This document shows, in pieces, positions 15,592 through 24,464 of a DNA stretch of 64,000 nucleotides. The translations under genes and the position numbers were made by a program. The DNA is taken from positions 375,437 through 439,436 of the forward strand of contig NZ_JACHVV010000005.1 in NCBI RefSeq assembly GCF_014190935.1. The letters run 5' to 3'. The stretch comes from Chryseomonas sp014190935 (GTDB taxonomy: Bacteria > Pseudomonadota > Gammaproteobacteria > Pseudomonadales > Pseudomonadaceae). The notes under the pieces were generated by a model. That model did no database searches. It saw only the letters and a program-made list of their open reading frames with translations, and was not told the origin of the DNA. Each line of letters begins with the position of its first letter. The stretch's first letter is position 1.

Positions 15592-17433
15592 TCAGAAGCT
15601 GAAGCAGGAGCAGCCGAAGGCGCCCCAGAAGCCACTGAAGTCGCTTACCGGCACCCGGCTCTGGCGCGCCCGCTCATGGCCGTGGCCATGCACGGAGCAA
15701 GCGCCGGCGCACTGGTGCACGGCGGCCTGCAGCGGCGCGCCGGGCTTCCAGTGACCGGGCACCTTGACCACTGGCGACCAGTCCGGGGTGACCGGCAGGG
15801 GCGGCGGACCCAGGCGCTCGAATTCCTCGGCGCCATGGACGATACGGCCACCGACCACGGTCAGCACCGATTCCAGGTGCTTGATGGCCTCTTCCTCGAC
15901 GCTGAAGAAGTCCGCCGAGAGCACGGCCACGTCAGCCAGCTGGCCGACCCGCAGCTGGCCCTTCTTGCCTTGCTCCGAGGAGAACCAGGCGCTGCCCTGG
16001 GTGAACAGTTGCAGGGCGGTGGCCCGTGGCAGGCCTTCCTGGTAGAGCGCGAGGCCGCCCACGGTACGGCCACTGACCAGCCAGTACAGCGAGGTCCAGG
16101 GGTTGTAGCTGGAGACACGGGTGGCGTCGGTCCCCGCCCCCACCGGCACGCCGGCGGCCAGCATGCGCTGGATCGGCGGGGTCTGCTCGGCGGCCTGGGC
16201 GCCATAGCGATCGACGAAGTATTCGCCCTGGAAGGCCATGCGGTCCTGGATGGCGATGCCGCCGCCGAGCGCCCTGACCCGCTCGATGTTGCGCGGGCTG
16301 ATGGTCTCGGCGTGGTCGAAGAACCACGGCAGCCCGTTGAAGGGCACGTCGCGGTTGACACTCTCGAAGACGTCGAGCATCCGCGAGATGGATTCGTCGT
16401 AGGTGGCGTGCAGGCGGAACGGCCAGCGCTGCTCCACCAGGTGACGCACCACGGGCTCCAGATCGGCCTCCATGGTGGGTGGCAGGTCCGGACGCGGTTC
16501 GAGGAAGTCCTCGAAGTCGGCCGCGGAGAAGGCCAGCATCTCGCCGGCGCCGTTGTGGCGGAGGAAGTCGGTGCCCTGGTGCAGGGTGACGCTGCTGGTC
16601 CAGTTCCTGAAGTCGGTCAGCTCTTCCTTGGGCCGCTGGGTGAAGAGGTTGTAGGCGATGCGCACGGTAAGCTGGTCGGCGTCGGCCAGCTCCTGGATCA
16701 CCTGGTAGTCGTCCGGGTAGTTCTGGAAGCCGCCGCCGGCGTCGATGGCGCTGGTCAGTCCCAGGCGATTGAGTTCGCGCATGAACTGGCGGGTGGAGTT
16801 GACCTGGTATTCCAGCGGCAGCTTGGGCCCCTTGGCCAGGGTGGCGTAGAGGATCATGGCGTTGGGCCGGGCGATCAGCATGCCGGTAGGCTCGCCGCGG
16901 GCATCGCGCTGGATCTCGCCACCAGGCGGATTGGGCGTGTCCCGGGTGTAGCCGACCACCCGCAGGGCGGCGCGGTTGAGCAGCGCCCGGTCATAGAGGT
17001 GGAGGATGAACACCGGGGTGTCCGGCGCCGCCTGATTGAGTTCGTCCAGGGTCGGCAGCCGCCGCTCGGCGAACTGGAATTCGTTCCAGCCGCCCACCAC
17101 CCGCACCCACTGGGGCGCCGGGGTGCGCTCGGCCTGGTCCTTGAGCATGCGCAGGGCATCGGCCAGCGAAGGCACGCCCTCCCAGCGCAGTTCCAGGTTG
17201 TAGTTGAGGCCGCCACGGATCAGGTGCAGGTGGGAGTCGTTGAGGCCGGGGATGGCGCGGCGCCCGCGCAGGTCGACCACCTGGGTGGCCGGACCGCGAT
17301 GGGCCATGGCGTCACTGTCGCTGCCCACGGCGAGGAAGACGCCGTCCCTGATGGCGACCGCAGTCGCCTCGGGGCGCTCGGGATCGACGGTGTGGAGCTT
17401 GCCGTTGTGCAGGATCAGATCGGCGTGTTGCAT
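15592..17433 (-). CDS. Amidohydrolase family 3 protein (YtcJ/AepA-like)
   Basis: A 613-residue metal-dependent hydrolase. Seen: N-terminal beta-sandwich strand ADLILHNGKLHTVD, metal-binding HxH in GLNDSHLHLIRGG near residue 72, FRLHATYDES near 335, FFDHAETIS near 367 and the C-terminal catalytic Asp in VGAGTDATRVSSYNPW near 435. The last 45 residues are unusual, rich in Cys and His (CAGACSVHGHGHERA and FGCSCFSF), and could bind another metal. It is in the same operon as the hydrolase upstream and MFS downstream. Substrate unknown. Confidence 0.88.
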   Translation of the reverse strand: MQHADLILHNGKLHTVDPERPEATAVAIRDGVFLAVGSDSDAMAHRGPATQVVDLRGRRAIPGLNDSHLHLIRGGLNYNLELRWEGVPSLADALRMLKDQAERTPAPQWVRVVGGWNEFQFAERRLPTLDELNQAAPDTPVFILHLYDRALLNRAALRVVGYTRDTPNPPGGEIQRDARGEPTGMLIARPNAMILYATLAKGPKLPLEYQVNSTRQFMRELNRLGLTSAIDAGGGFQNYPDDYQVIQELADADQLTVRIAYNLFTQRPKEELTDFRNWTSSVTLHQGTDFLRHNGAGEMLAFSAADFEDFLEPRPDLPPTMEADLEPVVRHLVEQRWPFRLHATYDESISRMLDVFESVNRDVPFNGLPWFFDHAETISPRNIERVRALGGGIAIQDRMAFQGEYFVDRYGAQAAEQTPPIQRMLAAGVPVGAGTDATRVSSYNPWTSLYWLVSGRTVGGLALYQEGLPRATALQLFTQGSAWFSSEQGKKGQLRVGQLADVAVLSADFFSVEEEAIKHLESVLTVVGGRIVHGAEEFERLGPPPLPVTPDWSPVVKVPGHWKPGAPLQAAVHQCAGACSVHGHGHERARQSRVPVSDFSGFWGAFGCSCFSF

Positions 17434-17485
17434 GTGGCCTCCGGGACCAGGGTCAGAAGCCCGGGCGCAGGGCGCCCGGGAAGGC

Positions 17486-18304
17486 TCAGCGGGCGACGAA
17501 GGCCAGCAGGTCGCGGTTCAGTTGCTCGGCGTGGGTCACCGCGAAACCATGGGGGGCGCCGGCGTACACCTTGAGTTCGGCGCCGCGGATCAGCTCGGCG
17601 GCGAGCTTGCCGGTGGTCTCGAAGGGCACCACCTGGTCGGCGTCGCCGTGGATCACCAGGGTCGGCACGTCGATCTTGGCCATGTCCGGCCGGAAGTCGG
17701 TTTCCGAGAAGGCAGTCACGCAGTCGATCGTGCCCTTGAGCGAGGCCAGCAGGGCGATGTTGAGGGTCTGGGTGAAGACGCCCGCGGAGACCTGCTGGCC
17801 CTGGTTGGTGCCATAGAACACCGGCGCGAAGTCGGCGAGGAACTGGGCGCGATCCTTCAGCAGACCCCCGCGGATACCGTCGAAGACACCCTGGTCGACG
17901 CCCTGGGGGAAGTCCGGCTTCTGCCCGAACAGCGGGGTGACGGCGCCGAGCAGCGCCAGTTTGGCCACGCGCGCCGAACCGTGGCGTGCCAGGTAGCGAC
18001 TGACGTCGCCACCGCCCATGGAGAAGCCCACCAGGGTGACGTCGCGCAGGTCCAGGTGCTCGATCAGCTCGCCGATGTCATCGGCGAAGGTGTCGTAGTC
18101 GTAGCCGTTCCACGGTTGGCCGGAGCGCCCGAAGCCTCGGCGGTCGAAGGCGATGGCGCGATAGCCGTGGCTGGCCAGATGGTGCAGCTGGTAGTCCCAC
18201 ATGTCGGCGTCCAGCGGCCAGCCGTGGCTGAACAGCACGGGCTTGCCGCTGCCCCAGTCCTTGAAATAGATCTCGACGCCGTCGCGGGTGGTAAAGGTGC
18301 TCAT
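17486..18304 (-). CDS. Alpha/beta hydrolase, non-heme chloroperoxidase/arylesterase type
   Basis: A 272-residue hydrolase. Oxyanion segment LFSHGWPLDADMW, nucleophile elbow VGFSMGGGDVSRYL (Ser near 95), acid VIHGDADQVVPFE near 223 and catalytic His in YAGAPHGFAVTH near 252. These are the hallmarks of the cofactor-free haloperoxidase/esterase family; esterase or perhydrolase activity is the more likely physiological role. The start (18304) overlaps the stop of the upstream gene as ATGA, so translation is coupled. Confidence 0.92.
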   Translation of the reverse strand: MSTFTTRDGVEIYFKDWGSGKPVLFSHGWPLDADMWDYQLHHLASHGYRAIAFDRRGFGRSGQPWNGYDYDTFADDIGELIEHLDLRDVTLVGFSMGGGDVSRYLARHGSARVAKLALLGAVTPLFGQKPDFPQGVDQGVFDGIRGGLLKDRAQFLADFAPVFYGTNQGQQVSAGVFTQTLNIALLASLKGTIDCVTAFSETDFRPDMAKIDVPTLVIHGDADQVVPFETTGKLAAELIRGAELKVYAGAPHGFAVTHAEQLNRDLLAFVAR

Positions 18305-18930
18305 GGTTGTTCGCCTCCAGGGGTGGGGGGAGTGGAAAAGGCGCCCGAGCGGGCGTTGAGCCAGGGCGTGCACAGGCGGCTCACCCTCGGCATGATCAGG
18401 AACACCACCAGCGGCACGATGCACAGGGTGATCAGCAGGTTGCTCGGCACCGGGCCGGCCAGCAGCGGATAGCGCGCGAACAGCGGCTGCCACAGCGGCG
18501 GGATCAGCATCGTCAGCGGCGCGATGACCAGGTAGGTCAGCACCGCCTGCTTCCAGGCCGGCGGCTGGCGCACGCCGGAGCGTGGCGGCTTGAACCAGAA
18601 TTCGGCGTCGGCATGCACCTCGGGGGCATCGGCCTCGCGCAGCAGCGGCGCCACCTCGGCGATCAGCGCCTGGCGCTCCGGCGAGGCCAGCCAGGCCTGG
18701 AGCTGGTCGACGTCGGCGAAGCGCACCAGGGTGGTAAAGGCGGCGCCCTCCTCGGCCGGCGGGATGACATCCACGCCCAGGTGGCCGCAGGCCGCGCGGG
18801 CGGCGGTGACGGCGCGCTCCAGCCAGCGCTGGTAGGCAGCCTGCTGACCGGCCAGGGGCTGGTGGCGGATCACCAGGGTGACGATGCGGCCGTGCGCCTG
18901 CTGCAGGTCCTGTCCGCGTACGGCGCTCAT
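18301..18930 (-). CDS. Antibiotic biosynthesis monooxygenase-like domain fused to membrane anchor
   Basis: 209 residues starting MSAVRGQDLQQ. Residues about 18-115 form an ABM-type dimeric alpha/beta-barrel domain (IVTLVIRHQPLAGQQAAYQRWLERAV and FTTLVRFADVDQLQAWLASPERQALI). Residues about 135-190 form two TM helices (AVLTYLVIAPLTMLIPPLW and NLLITLCIVPLVVFLIMPRV). This soluble-plus-two-TM arrangement is common in Pseudomonas annotations of this domain. ATGA overlaps occur at both ends, with the DoxX gene before and the hydrolase after. Confidence 0.85.
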   Translation of the reverse strand: MSAVRGQDLQQAHGRIVTLVIRHQPLAGQQAAYQRWLERAVTAARAACGHLGVDVIPPAEEGAAFTTLVRFADVDQLQAWLASPERQALIAEVAPLLREADAPEVHADAEFWFKPPRSGVRQPPAWKQAVLTYLVIAPLTMLIPPLWQPLFARYPLLAGPVPSNLLITLCIVPLVVFLIMPRVSRLCTPWLNARSGAFSTPPTPGGEQP

Positions 18931-19352
18931 GACAGCGCCCTGGCGAAACCGCCCTGAGTGGCGTGACGCCTGGCCAGCCGCGCCTCCAGCGAATAGCGAC
19001 CCGGCCCGGTGAGCGCCAGGGTGCCGAACAGCACCAGCAGCAGCCAGCCGAACTGCCCCTCTTCCAGGGACCACTGCGGATGCACCACCAGCAGCGCGAT
19101 CAGCAGCACGCCGAGGATCGGCAGGCAGGCCAGGCGCGTCGCCCAGCCCAGGGCGATCAGCAGCGGGCAGAGCACCTCGGCGAAGACGGCGAAACCCAGG
19201 GTCGGCCAGGCGCCCAGGTGCAACGGGTCCTCAATCAGGCCGAGTTGCTGGCGGAAATGCAGCGCCTTGGGCAGGCCGTGCACCGCCAGGAGCAGCCCGG
19301 CGCCACCCAGGCGCAGGAACAAGAGTCCCAGATCCAACCGCGCCTCGCGCAT
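18927..19352 (-). CDS. DoxX family membrane protein
   Basis: A 141-residue protein with four predicted TM helices (LGLLFLRLGGAGLLLAVHGLPKAL; LGFAVFAEVLCPLLIALGWATRLACLPILGVLLIALLVV; WLLLVLFGTLALTGPGRYSL). DoxX proteins are quinone- or thiol-linked membrane proteins of unclear reaction. First gene of the minus-strand operon that runs to 13313; its stop overlaps the next start (ATGA). A second DoxX gene starts divergently at 19649. Confidence 0.88.
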   Translation of the reverse strand: MREARLDLGLLFLRLGGAGLLLAVHGLPKALHFRQQLGLIEDPLHLGAWPTLGFAVFAEVLCPLLIALGWATRLACLPILGVLLIALLVVHPQWSLEEGQFGWLLLVLFGTLALTGPGRYSLEARLARRHATQGGFARALS

Positions 19353-19648
19353 GGCCCATCCTCCTGCTGAAAGAGTCGGCTGCGAGAAGGACCCCGCGCC
19401 GTCGATGGGCGGACTTTCACCCGGACGACGGTGGGCGGCCTTGGACGTCTGTGCTGATTTTTGTACGCCTGTGCTGTGGCGTGTGGCTGAAAGGATTCAG
19501 GTCACAGTCCAGGTCAGCATGTGGGGAATGGTCAACTCCTGAGGGACTATTAAACGCCGCGCGGCTACTTAATCGAATCGAAAGTGGACAGTAATCTGAC
19601 CCCATCGCATCCACGCCGGATGCCGGACCTCACGAAGGACAGTCAACG
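19353..19648. other. Divergent promoter region between two DoxX genes
   Basis: A 296-bp gap with somewhat AT-richer patches (TGATTTTTGTACG near 19453; GGGACTATTAAACGCC and GGCTACTTAATCGAATCG near 19541-19580). The GCCGCGCGGC core near 19557 is palindromic and flanked by TTAAAC and TACTTAA, a possible operator. No gene or RNA recognised. Confidence 0.4.
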
Positions 19649-20056
19649 ATGAACACCCAAGCCCTCACCGCCACCACCGGCCGCCTGCTGCTCGCCAGCC
19701 TCTTCCTGTTCAGCGGCGTGGGCAAACTGCTCGCCCCGGCGGCCACCAAGGGCTACATCGCCGCCATGGGCCTGCCCTTTCCGGACCTCGCCTACCTGGG
19801 CGCCCTGGTGGTGGAACTGGGACTCGCCAGCCTGCTGCTGATCGGCTATCGCACCCGGCCGGTGGCCCTGGCCATGGCCGCCTTCACCCTGGTCACCGCC
19901 CTGGTGTTCCACAGCCACTTCGCCGACCAGAACCAGCTGATCCACTTCCTCAAGAACGTCGCCATCGCCGGGGGCCTGCTGCAGGTGGCGGCCTTCGGCG
20001 CCGGAGCCCTGAGCGTGGATGGCCGGCGGCCGGCGCGATCGGCACGCCTCGCCTGA
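19649..20056 (+). CDS. DoxX family membrane protein
   Basis: 135 residues with four TM helices (LLLASLFLFSGVGKLLAPAATKGYIAAMGLPFPDLAYLGALVVELGLASLLLIG and VALAMAAFTLVTALVFHSHF). The FSGVGKL and the GLPFP segment are typical of the DoxX/YphA-like group. Divergent from the other DoxX operon and convergent with the LysR gene at 20093-21013 (37 bp apart). Confidence 0.9.
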   Translation: MNTQALTATTGRLLLASLFLFSGVGKLLAPAATKGYIAAMGLPFPDLAYLGALVVELGLASLLLIGYRTRPVALAMAAFTLVTALVFHSHFADQNQLIHFLKNVAIAGGLLQVAAFGAGALSVDGRRPARSARLA

Positions 20057-20092
20057 TCGCTCTCGCTCGTAGCGCCCGCCCGATCCTCGAGT

Positions 20093-21013
20093 TCAGGCGG
20101 GCGCCGTCACATCCAGCATCCTGGCGCAGGCCTCGCGCACCAGCTCCAGGAACAGGCGCAGCCGCGCCGGGTAGACCCGGGCGTAGGGATAGATGAGATA
20201 GATCGGCAGGGGCGCCGCCTGCCACTCCGGCAGTAGGTGCACCAGTCGCCCCGCGGCGACGTCCTCGCGCACCATCCAGTGCGACAGCGCCGCGCAACCC
20301 AGGCCGCGCACCGCGGCATGCCGGGCGACGAAGAGACTCTCAGTGGCCAGCCGCGGCCGCAAGGAGACCAGCCGGCTTTCGCCCGTGGCGCCCAGCTGCA
20401 GGCGCAGTTCGGTCTGGTAGAACTGGGTCATGGCGATCCAGGGCAGCGCCGTCAGCTCCTCGGGTGCCTGCAGCCTGCTCGCCAGCTCCGGCGCCGCCAC
20501 CAGGATGCGCTGGACGTCGCCCAGGCGTACCGCCACGGTGTCCGGATCCTCCACCACCCCCACCCGGATGGCGCAGTCGACGCCATCGGCGACGAAATTC
20601 GGCGCCCGGTCGCTGAGCACCCAGTCCACCTGCATCCCCGGATAGCGCCGCAGATAGGTCTCCAGTGGATCGAGCAACTGCTCCTGGCCGAAGGCATGGG
20701 GCATCACCACCCGCAGCCGTCCCTCGGGCTCGGCATGGGCGCCGTGCAGGGCGGCGGCGAAGGCCTGCCAGTCGCCGAGCAGTTGCTGGGCCTGGCGATA
20801 GCAGCGCTGGCCGTCCTCGGTCAGGCGCAGGGCGTGGGTCGAGCGCTGCACCAGACGTACCTGCAGCGCGGCCTCCAATGCCTGCAGGCGCCGGCTGACG
20901 GTGGGCTGGGTGGTGCCAAGCTGGCGCGCAGCCGCCGACAGGCTGCCAGCCTCGACGATACGGACGAAGGTCTCGAGCAGATCGAGACGGTCATGGGTAA
21001 AGGTGATGTTCAT
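20093..21013 (-). CDS. LysR-family transcriptional regulator
   Basis: 306 residues; HTH at DRLDLLETFVRIVEAGSLSAAARQLGTTQPTVSRRLQALE (about 8-47) and the GRLRVVMPHAFG start of the effector domain near 95. It belongs to the large DsdC/CrgA-like group. Divergent from the MFS gene at 21111 with a 97-bp intergenic region, the usual regulator-target layout. Confidence 0.92.
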   Translation of the reverse strand: MNITFTHDRLDLLETFVRIVEAGSLSAAARQLGTTQPTVSRRLQALEAALQVRLVQRSTHALRLTEDGQRCYRQAQQLLGDWQAFAAALHGAHAEPEGRLRVVMPHAFGQEQLLDPLETYLRRYPGMQVDWVLSDRAPNFVADGVDCAIRVGVVEDPDTVAVRLGDVQRILVAAPELASRLQAPEELTALPWIAMTQFYQTELRLQLGATGESRLVSLRPRLATESLFVARHAAVRGLGCAALSHWMVREDVAAGRLVHLLPEWQAAPLPIYLIYPYARVYPARLRLFLELVREACARMLDVTAPA

Positions 21014-21110
21014 ACGGCCTACGTATACCCCCTGTACCGGGCGCTCGGCTACAGGTGGCGACGGCTCTGGTGAAGAATGCGCTCATCGTCTTCCCACCGG
21101 ATGAACCGCC

Positions 21111-22337
21111 ATGACCGACATTCCACTCCCGCATAGCCAGACCTCACCTCACAGCACCCGCCTGTCCCCTGCCCTGCTCGGCCTGCTGGCCACCGGCGCC
21201 GGCCTCAGCGTGGCCAACCTCTATTACAGCCAGCCGCTGCTGGGCATCCTGGCAAGTGCCCTGTCCGCGCCCGCTGCCGACGTGGGACTGATCCCCACCC
21301 TCACCCAGCTCGGCTATGCCCTGGGCCTGCTGCTGCTGGCGCCCCTGGGTGATCGCTTCGACCGCCGCCGCATCATCCTGGCCAAGCTGGCCGTACTGCT
21401 GCTGGCGCTGCTGGGCGCCAGCCTGGCGCCGGGGCTGCACGGGTTGCTGGCGGCCAGCCTGGTCACCGGGCTGGCCGCCACCGTGGCCCAGGACCTGGTG
21501 CCGGCCGCCGCGACCCTGGCGCCGCCGGCCGAGCGCGGGCGCATCGTCGGCACGGTGATGACCGGCCTGCTGCTGGGCATCCTGCTGTCCCGGGTGGTCA
21601 GCGGCCTGGTAGGCGAGTGGTTCGGCTGGCGGGCGGTTTATCTGTTCGCCGCCCTGAGCATCGCCGCCATCGGCGTGGCGGTGTGGCGCGGCCTGCCCGC
21701 CTTCGCCGCCACCACCCGGCTCAGCTATCCGGCCCTGCTCGGCTCCCTGGGCGCGCTCTGGCGCCGGCATGCCGCGCTGCGCCGGGCGACCCTGGCGCAA
21801 GGACTGCTGTCGGTCGGCTTCAGCGCCTTCTGGTCGACCCTCGCCCTCTATCTGCACGCCGGGCCCTTCCAGCTGGGCAGCGCCGCCGCCGGCGCCTTCG
21901 GCCTGGCCGGTGCCGCCGGTGCCCTGGCCGCGCCCTGGGCCGGCCGCCTGGCGGATCGCCACGGCTCGGAGTGGGTGACACGCCTGGGCATCGGCCTGGC
22001 GGCCCTGGCCTTCGCCAGCCTGCTTCTGCTGCCCTGGCTGCCGGGCGTGACCGGCCTGGTACTGCTGGCGCTGGCGACGGTGGTCTTCGACCTGGGCGTC
22101 CAGGCCACCCTGATCGCCCACCAGGCCCAGGTCTACGGCCTGGAACCCGAGGCGCGCAGCCGGCTCAACGCGGTGCTCTTCACCGGCATGTTCATCGGCA
22201 TGGCCAGCGGCGCCGCCCTGGGCAGCCTGCTGCTGGCCCGGCTGGGCTGGAGCGGCGTCGCCGGCCTGGCGCTGGCGACCGCCCTGCTGGCGCTGAGCGT
22301 ACGGCTCTGGCCGGCCCGTCCGCGCCGGCTTCAATGA
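21111..22337 (+). CDS. MFS transporter (DHA1-type)
   Basis: 408 residues, 12 TM. Motifs: NLYYSQPLLGILA in TM1, LAPLGDRFDRRRIILAKL (motif A), EPEARSRLNAVLFTGMFIGMASGAALGSLL in the C-half. It shares these signature segments with the MFS at 8613-9800, so the two are paralogues, and both are paired with divergent LysR genes. Substrate unknown; multidrug or sugar-metabolite export is typical of the family. Confidence 0.9.
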   Translation: MTDIPLPHSQTSPHSTRLSPALLGLLATGAGLSVANLYYSQPLLGILASALSAPAADVGLIPTLTQLGYALGLLLLAPLGDRFDRRRIILAKLAVLLLALLGASLAPGLHGLLAASLVTGLAATVAQDLVPAAATLAPPAERGRIVGTVMTGLLLGILLSRVVSGLVGEWFGWRAVYLFAALSIAAIGVAVWRGLPAFAATTRLSYPALLGSLGALWRRHAALRRATLAQGLLSVGFSAFWSTLALYLHAGPFQLGSAAAGAFGLAGAAGALAAPWAGRLADRHGSEWVTRLGIGLAALAFASLLLLPWLPGVTGLVLLALATVVFDLGVQATLIAHQAQVYGLEPEARSRLNAVLFTGMFIGMASGAALGSLLLARLGWSGVAGLALATALLALSVRLWPARPRRLQ

Positions 22338-22496
22338 TCGCGGACCAAGAGGTGACACCGGCCAGCTAGGGGCATCGTCAACCAGAACAGGACGACCATT
22401 CTCCTTCCAGCTCGTTAATCAAAGCCGGGCGCCACAGTAGGATGACTTCCATGGCGTCGGAACAGACCGCGCCCCCTTCAGACAAGGAGCCTCATC

Positions 22497-23219
22497 ATGC
22501 TGGCCATTCGTAAAGCTTCCGATCGCGGCGCCGCCAATCACGGCTGGCTCAAGTCCTTCCACACCTTTTCCTTCGCCAGCTATCGCAATCCGGCGGAACA
22601 GGGCTTCTCCGACCTGCTGGTGATCAACGACGACACCGTGACCGGGGGCCAGGGCTTTGGCGAGCACCCGCACCGCGACATGGAGATCTTCTCCTATGTG
22701 CTCGAAGGCGCCCTGGAGCACCAGGACAGCCTAGGTACCGGCTCGGTGATCCGCCCCGGTGACGTCCAGCTGATGAGCGCCGGCAGCGGCGTCAGCCACA
22801 GCGAGTACAACCACTCCGAAAGCGAGAGCGTGCACTTCCTGCAGATCTGGATCGTGCCCAATGTGCGCCGCGCCGAACCGCGCTACCAGCAGCAGCACTT
22901 CAGCGCCGCGGCCAAGCGTGGTCGCCTGGCCCTGATCATCTCGCCGGACGGCAGCGAAGGTTCGCTGGAAGTGCGCCAGGACGCCCGGGTCTATGCCGGT
23001 CTGTTCGACGGCAGCGAAAGCGCCAGTCTGCAACTGGCCCCCGAGCGCCATGCCTATGTGCACGTCGCCCGCGGCAGCCTGGAGCTGAACGGTGTCCTGC
23101 TGCAGGCCGGTGACGGCGCCAGGCTGCGCGGCGAGCGCGAGTTGCAGCTGGCCCACGGCACCGACGCCGAGGTGCTGGTGTTTGATCTGCGGCCCAACGA
23201 ACTGCCGCAAATGCCCTGA
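22497..23219 (+). CDS. Pirin family protein (YhhW-like, possible quercetinase)
   Basis: A 240-residue bicupin. The metal ligands of the N-terminal cupin are present: HPHRDMEI (two His near 60) and SHSEYNHSES (His and Glu near 102-104), with GWLKSFHTFSFASY at the N-terminus as in all pirins. Some bacterial pirins have quercetin 2,3-dioxygenase activity; the physiological role is uncertain. The start ATG at 22497 has AAGGAG 8 nt upstream. A 159-bp non-coding gap separates it from the MFS gene. Confidence 0.93.
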   Translation: MLAIRKASDRGAANHGWLKSFHTFSFASYRNPAEQGFSDLLVINDDTVTGGQGFGEHPHRDMEIFSYVLEGALEHQDSLGTGSVIRPGDVQLMSAGSGVSHSEYNHSESESVHFLQIWIVPNVRRAEPRYQQQHFSAAAKRGRLALIISPDGSEGSLEVRQDARVYAGLFDGSESASLQLAPERHAYVHVARGSLELNGVLLQAGDGARLRGERELQLAHGTDAEVLVFDLRPNELPQMP

Positions 23220-23299
23220 CTACGATTTGCTCGCGAAATCGTAGGCCCCGTTTGCGCTAGGAGGCCGCTCCCACGGCCTCCCCTTGCCGAGAACGCGCC

Positions 23300-23887
23300 A
23301 TGAGCACCCAAGCCCTGACCTCCCTGGTGGCCGGTAACGCCACCCTCTGGCTGACGCTGAACGTCTTTGGCGAACAGCTGGGCCTGCCGGTACCGGCCTA
23401 TCCGTCGCTGGTGGTGATGGGCGCCGCGGCCGATGAAGCCGAATTGCTCCTGGCGTTGCTGGCTACCGTCACGGTCACCGGCGTGGCCGATCTGCTCTGG
23501 TACTGGGCCGGCCGCCGGCATGGTGCCTGGCTGCTGCGCCACCTGCCGGGCCACGTCCCGGCCGCCACCCGCCTGCCCGGCCTGCTGCTGGTGGCCAAGT
23601 TCGTCCCCGGCGCCGCGGCCCTCGCCACCCTCAGCGCCGGGGCCAGCGCCATGCCCCTGCGGCGCTTCCTGGCCTACGACCTGGGCGGCGCCACCCTGTG
23701 GATCGGCTCCGGCCTGGCCCTGGGCCGACTGTTCGAGGCGCACATCCTGGCCCTGCTCGACAGACTCCAGGCCTATGGCCCAGCGCCCCTGCTGCTCGCC
23801 GGACTGCTCGGCCTCGCCCTGCTGGGCTGGCACCTGCTGGCCCGCCGGCACGCTCGACCCAGTCCGTCGCGACAGTATTGCGCCTAG
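23300..23887 (+). CDS. DedA/SNARE-associated (VTT domain) membrane protein
   Basis: A 195-residue membrane protein with the VTT domain layout: re-entrant N-terminal segment FGEQLGLPVPAYPSLVVMGAA, followed by DLLWYWAGRRHGAWLL, then LLVAKFVPGAAALATLSAGASAMPLRRFLAYDLGGATLW, which matches the conserved F/R-P-G-x-x-x-G-A-x-x-M region. DedA proteins are lipid scramblase/flippase-like and support envelope homeostasis. It stands alone on the plus strand, 80 bp after the pirin gene. Confidence 0.85.
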   Translation: MSTQALTSLVAGNATLWLTLNVFGEQLGLPVPAYPSLVVMGAAADEAELLLALLATVTVTGVADLLWYWAGRRHGAWLLRHLPGHVPAATRLPGLLLVAKFVPGAAALATLSAGASAMPLRRFLAYDLGGATLWIGSGLALGRLFEAHILALLDRLQAYGPAPLLLAGLLGLALLGWHLLARRHARPSPSRQYCA

Positions 23888-24014
23888 GCCGTTGCCGCCT
23901 TAACGCTAATTAACGATAGGCAACTCGCACGTCAGACAACTGCACGGAATCATTCTCATCCAGACCGACGCGCCGGGTGTCTTGCCGCGTCGACGGCCTG
24001 TCAGGGAGAGCGCC

Positions 24015-24464
24015 ATGTCCACGATCGTCGATTGCCAGAACACCCGCGCCACCCCAACGGATACCCGCCTGCAGGGCCTCGCCGCCTGGCAGGAGCGGCT
24101 GGCCAAAGAAGTGATGCTGCAGCATCTGGAGCGCGGCATCAGCGTCAGCCGGGTGGCCGCGGTCTGCGGCCTGTCGCGCAGCCACTTCACCCGCCAGTTC
24201 AAGCTCGGCACCGGACTCGCCCCGCTGGAGTGGCTGCGCCAGGAGCGCATCCTGCGTGCCCAGCGGTTGCTGGCCGAGCGGGCGCTACCCCTGGCGACGA
24301 TCGCCCTGGAATGCGGCTTCTTCGACCAGGCGCACCTGAGCCGCGTCTTCGCCCGCAGCCTCGGCCTGCCGCCACTGGCCTGGCAGCAGCAGGCCCTGGA
24401 GCGACGGCTGCTGGCGGAATTGCCGCAGATGCAGCCGCAGCATGGCCAGCAGGCGGTAGCCTAG
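24015..24464 (+). CDS. Short AraC-family regulator (DNA-binding domain only)
   Basis: 149 residues, little more than the AraC double HTH: LERGISVSRVAAVCGLSRSHFTRQFKLGTGLAPLEWLRQERILRAQRLLAERALPLATIALECGFFDQAHLSRVFARSLGLPPLAWQ. There is no separate effector domain, so it may respond to oxidation or to a partner, or act constitutively. Start ATG 24015 is preceded by GGGAGAG. Its final 180 bp (24285-24464) lie opposite the 3' end of the regulator gene 24285-25784, an unusually long convergent overlap. Confidence 0.85.
   Translation: MSTIVDCQNTRATPTDTRLQGLAAWQERLAKEVMLQHLERGISVSRVAAVCGLSRSHFTRQFKLGTGLAPLEWLRQERILRAQRLLAERALPLATIALECGFFDQAHLSRVFARSLGLPPLAWQQQALERRLLAELPQMQPQHGQQAVA

Noticed and set aside
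19353..19648. Riboswitch or small RNA in the gap between the DoxX genes
   Set aside because: No recognisable aptamer core or terminator pair; only short palindromic patches.
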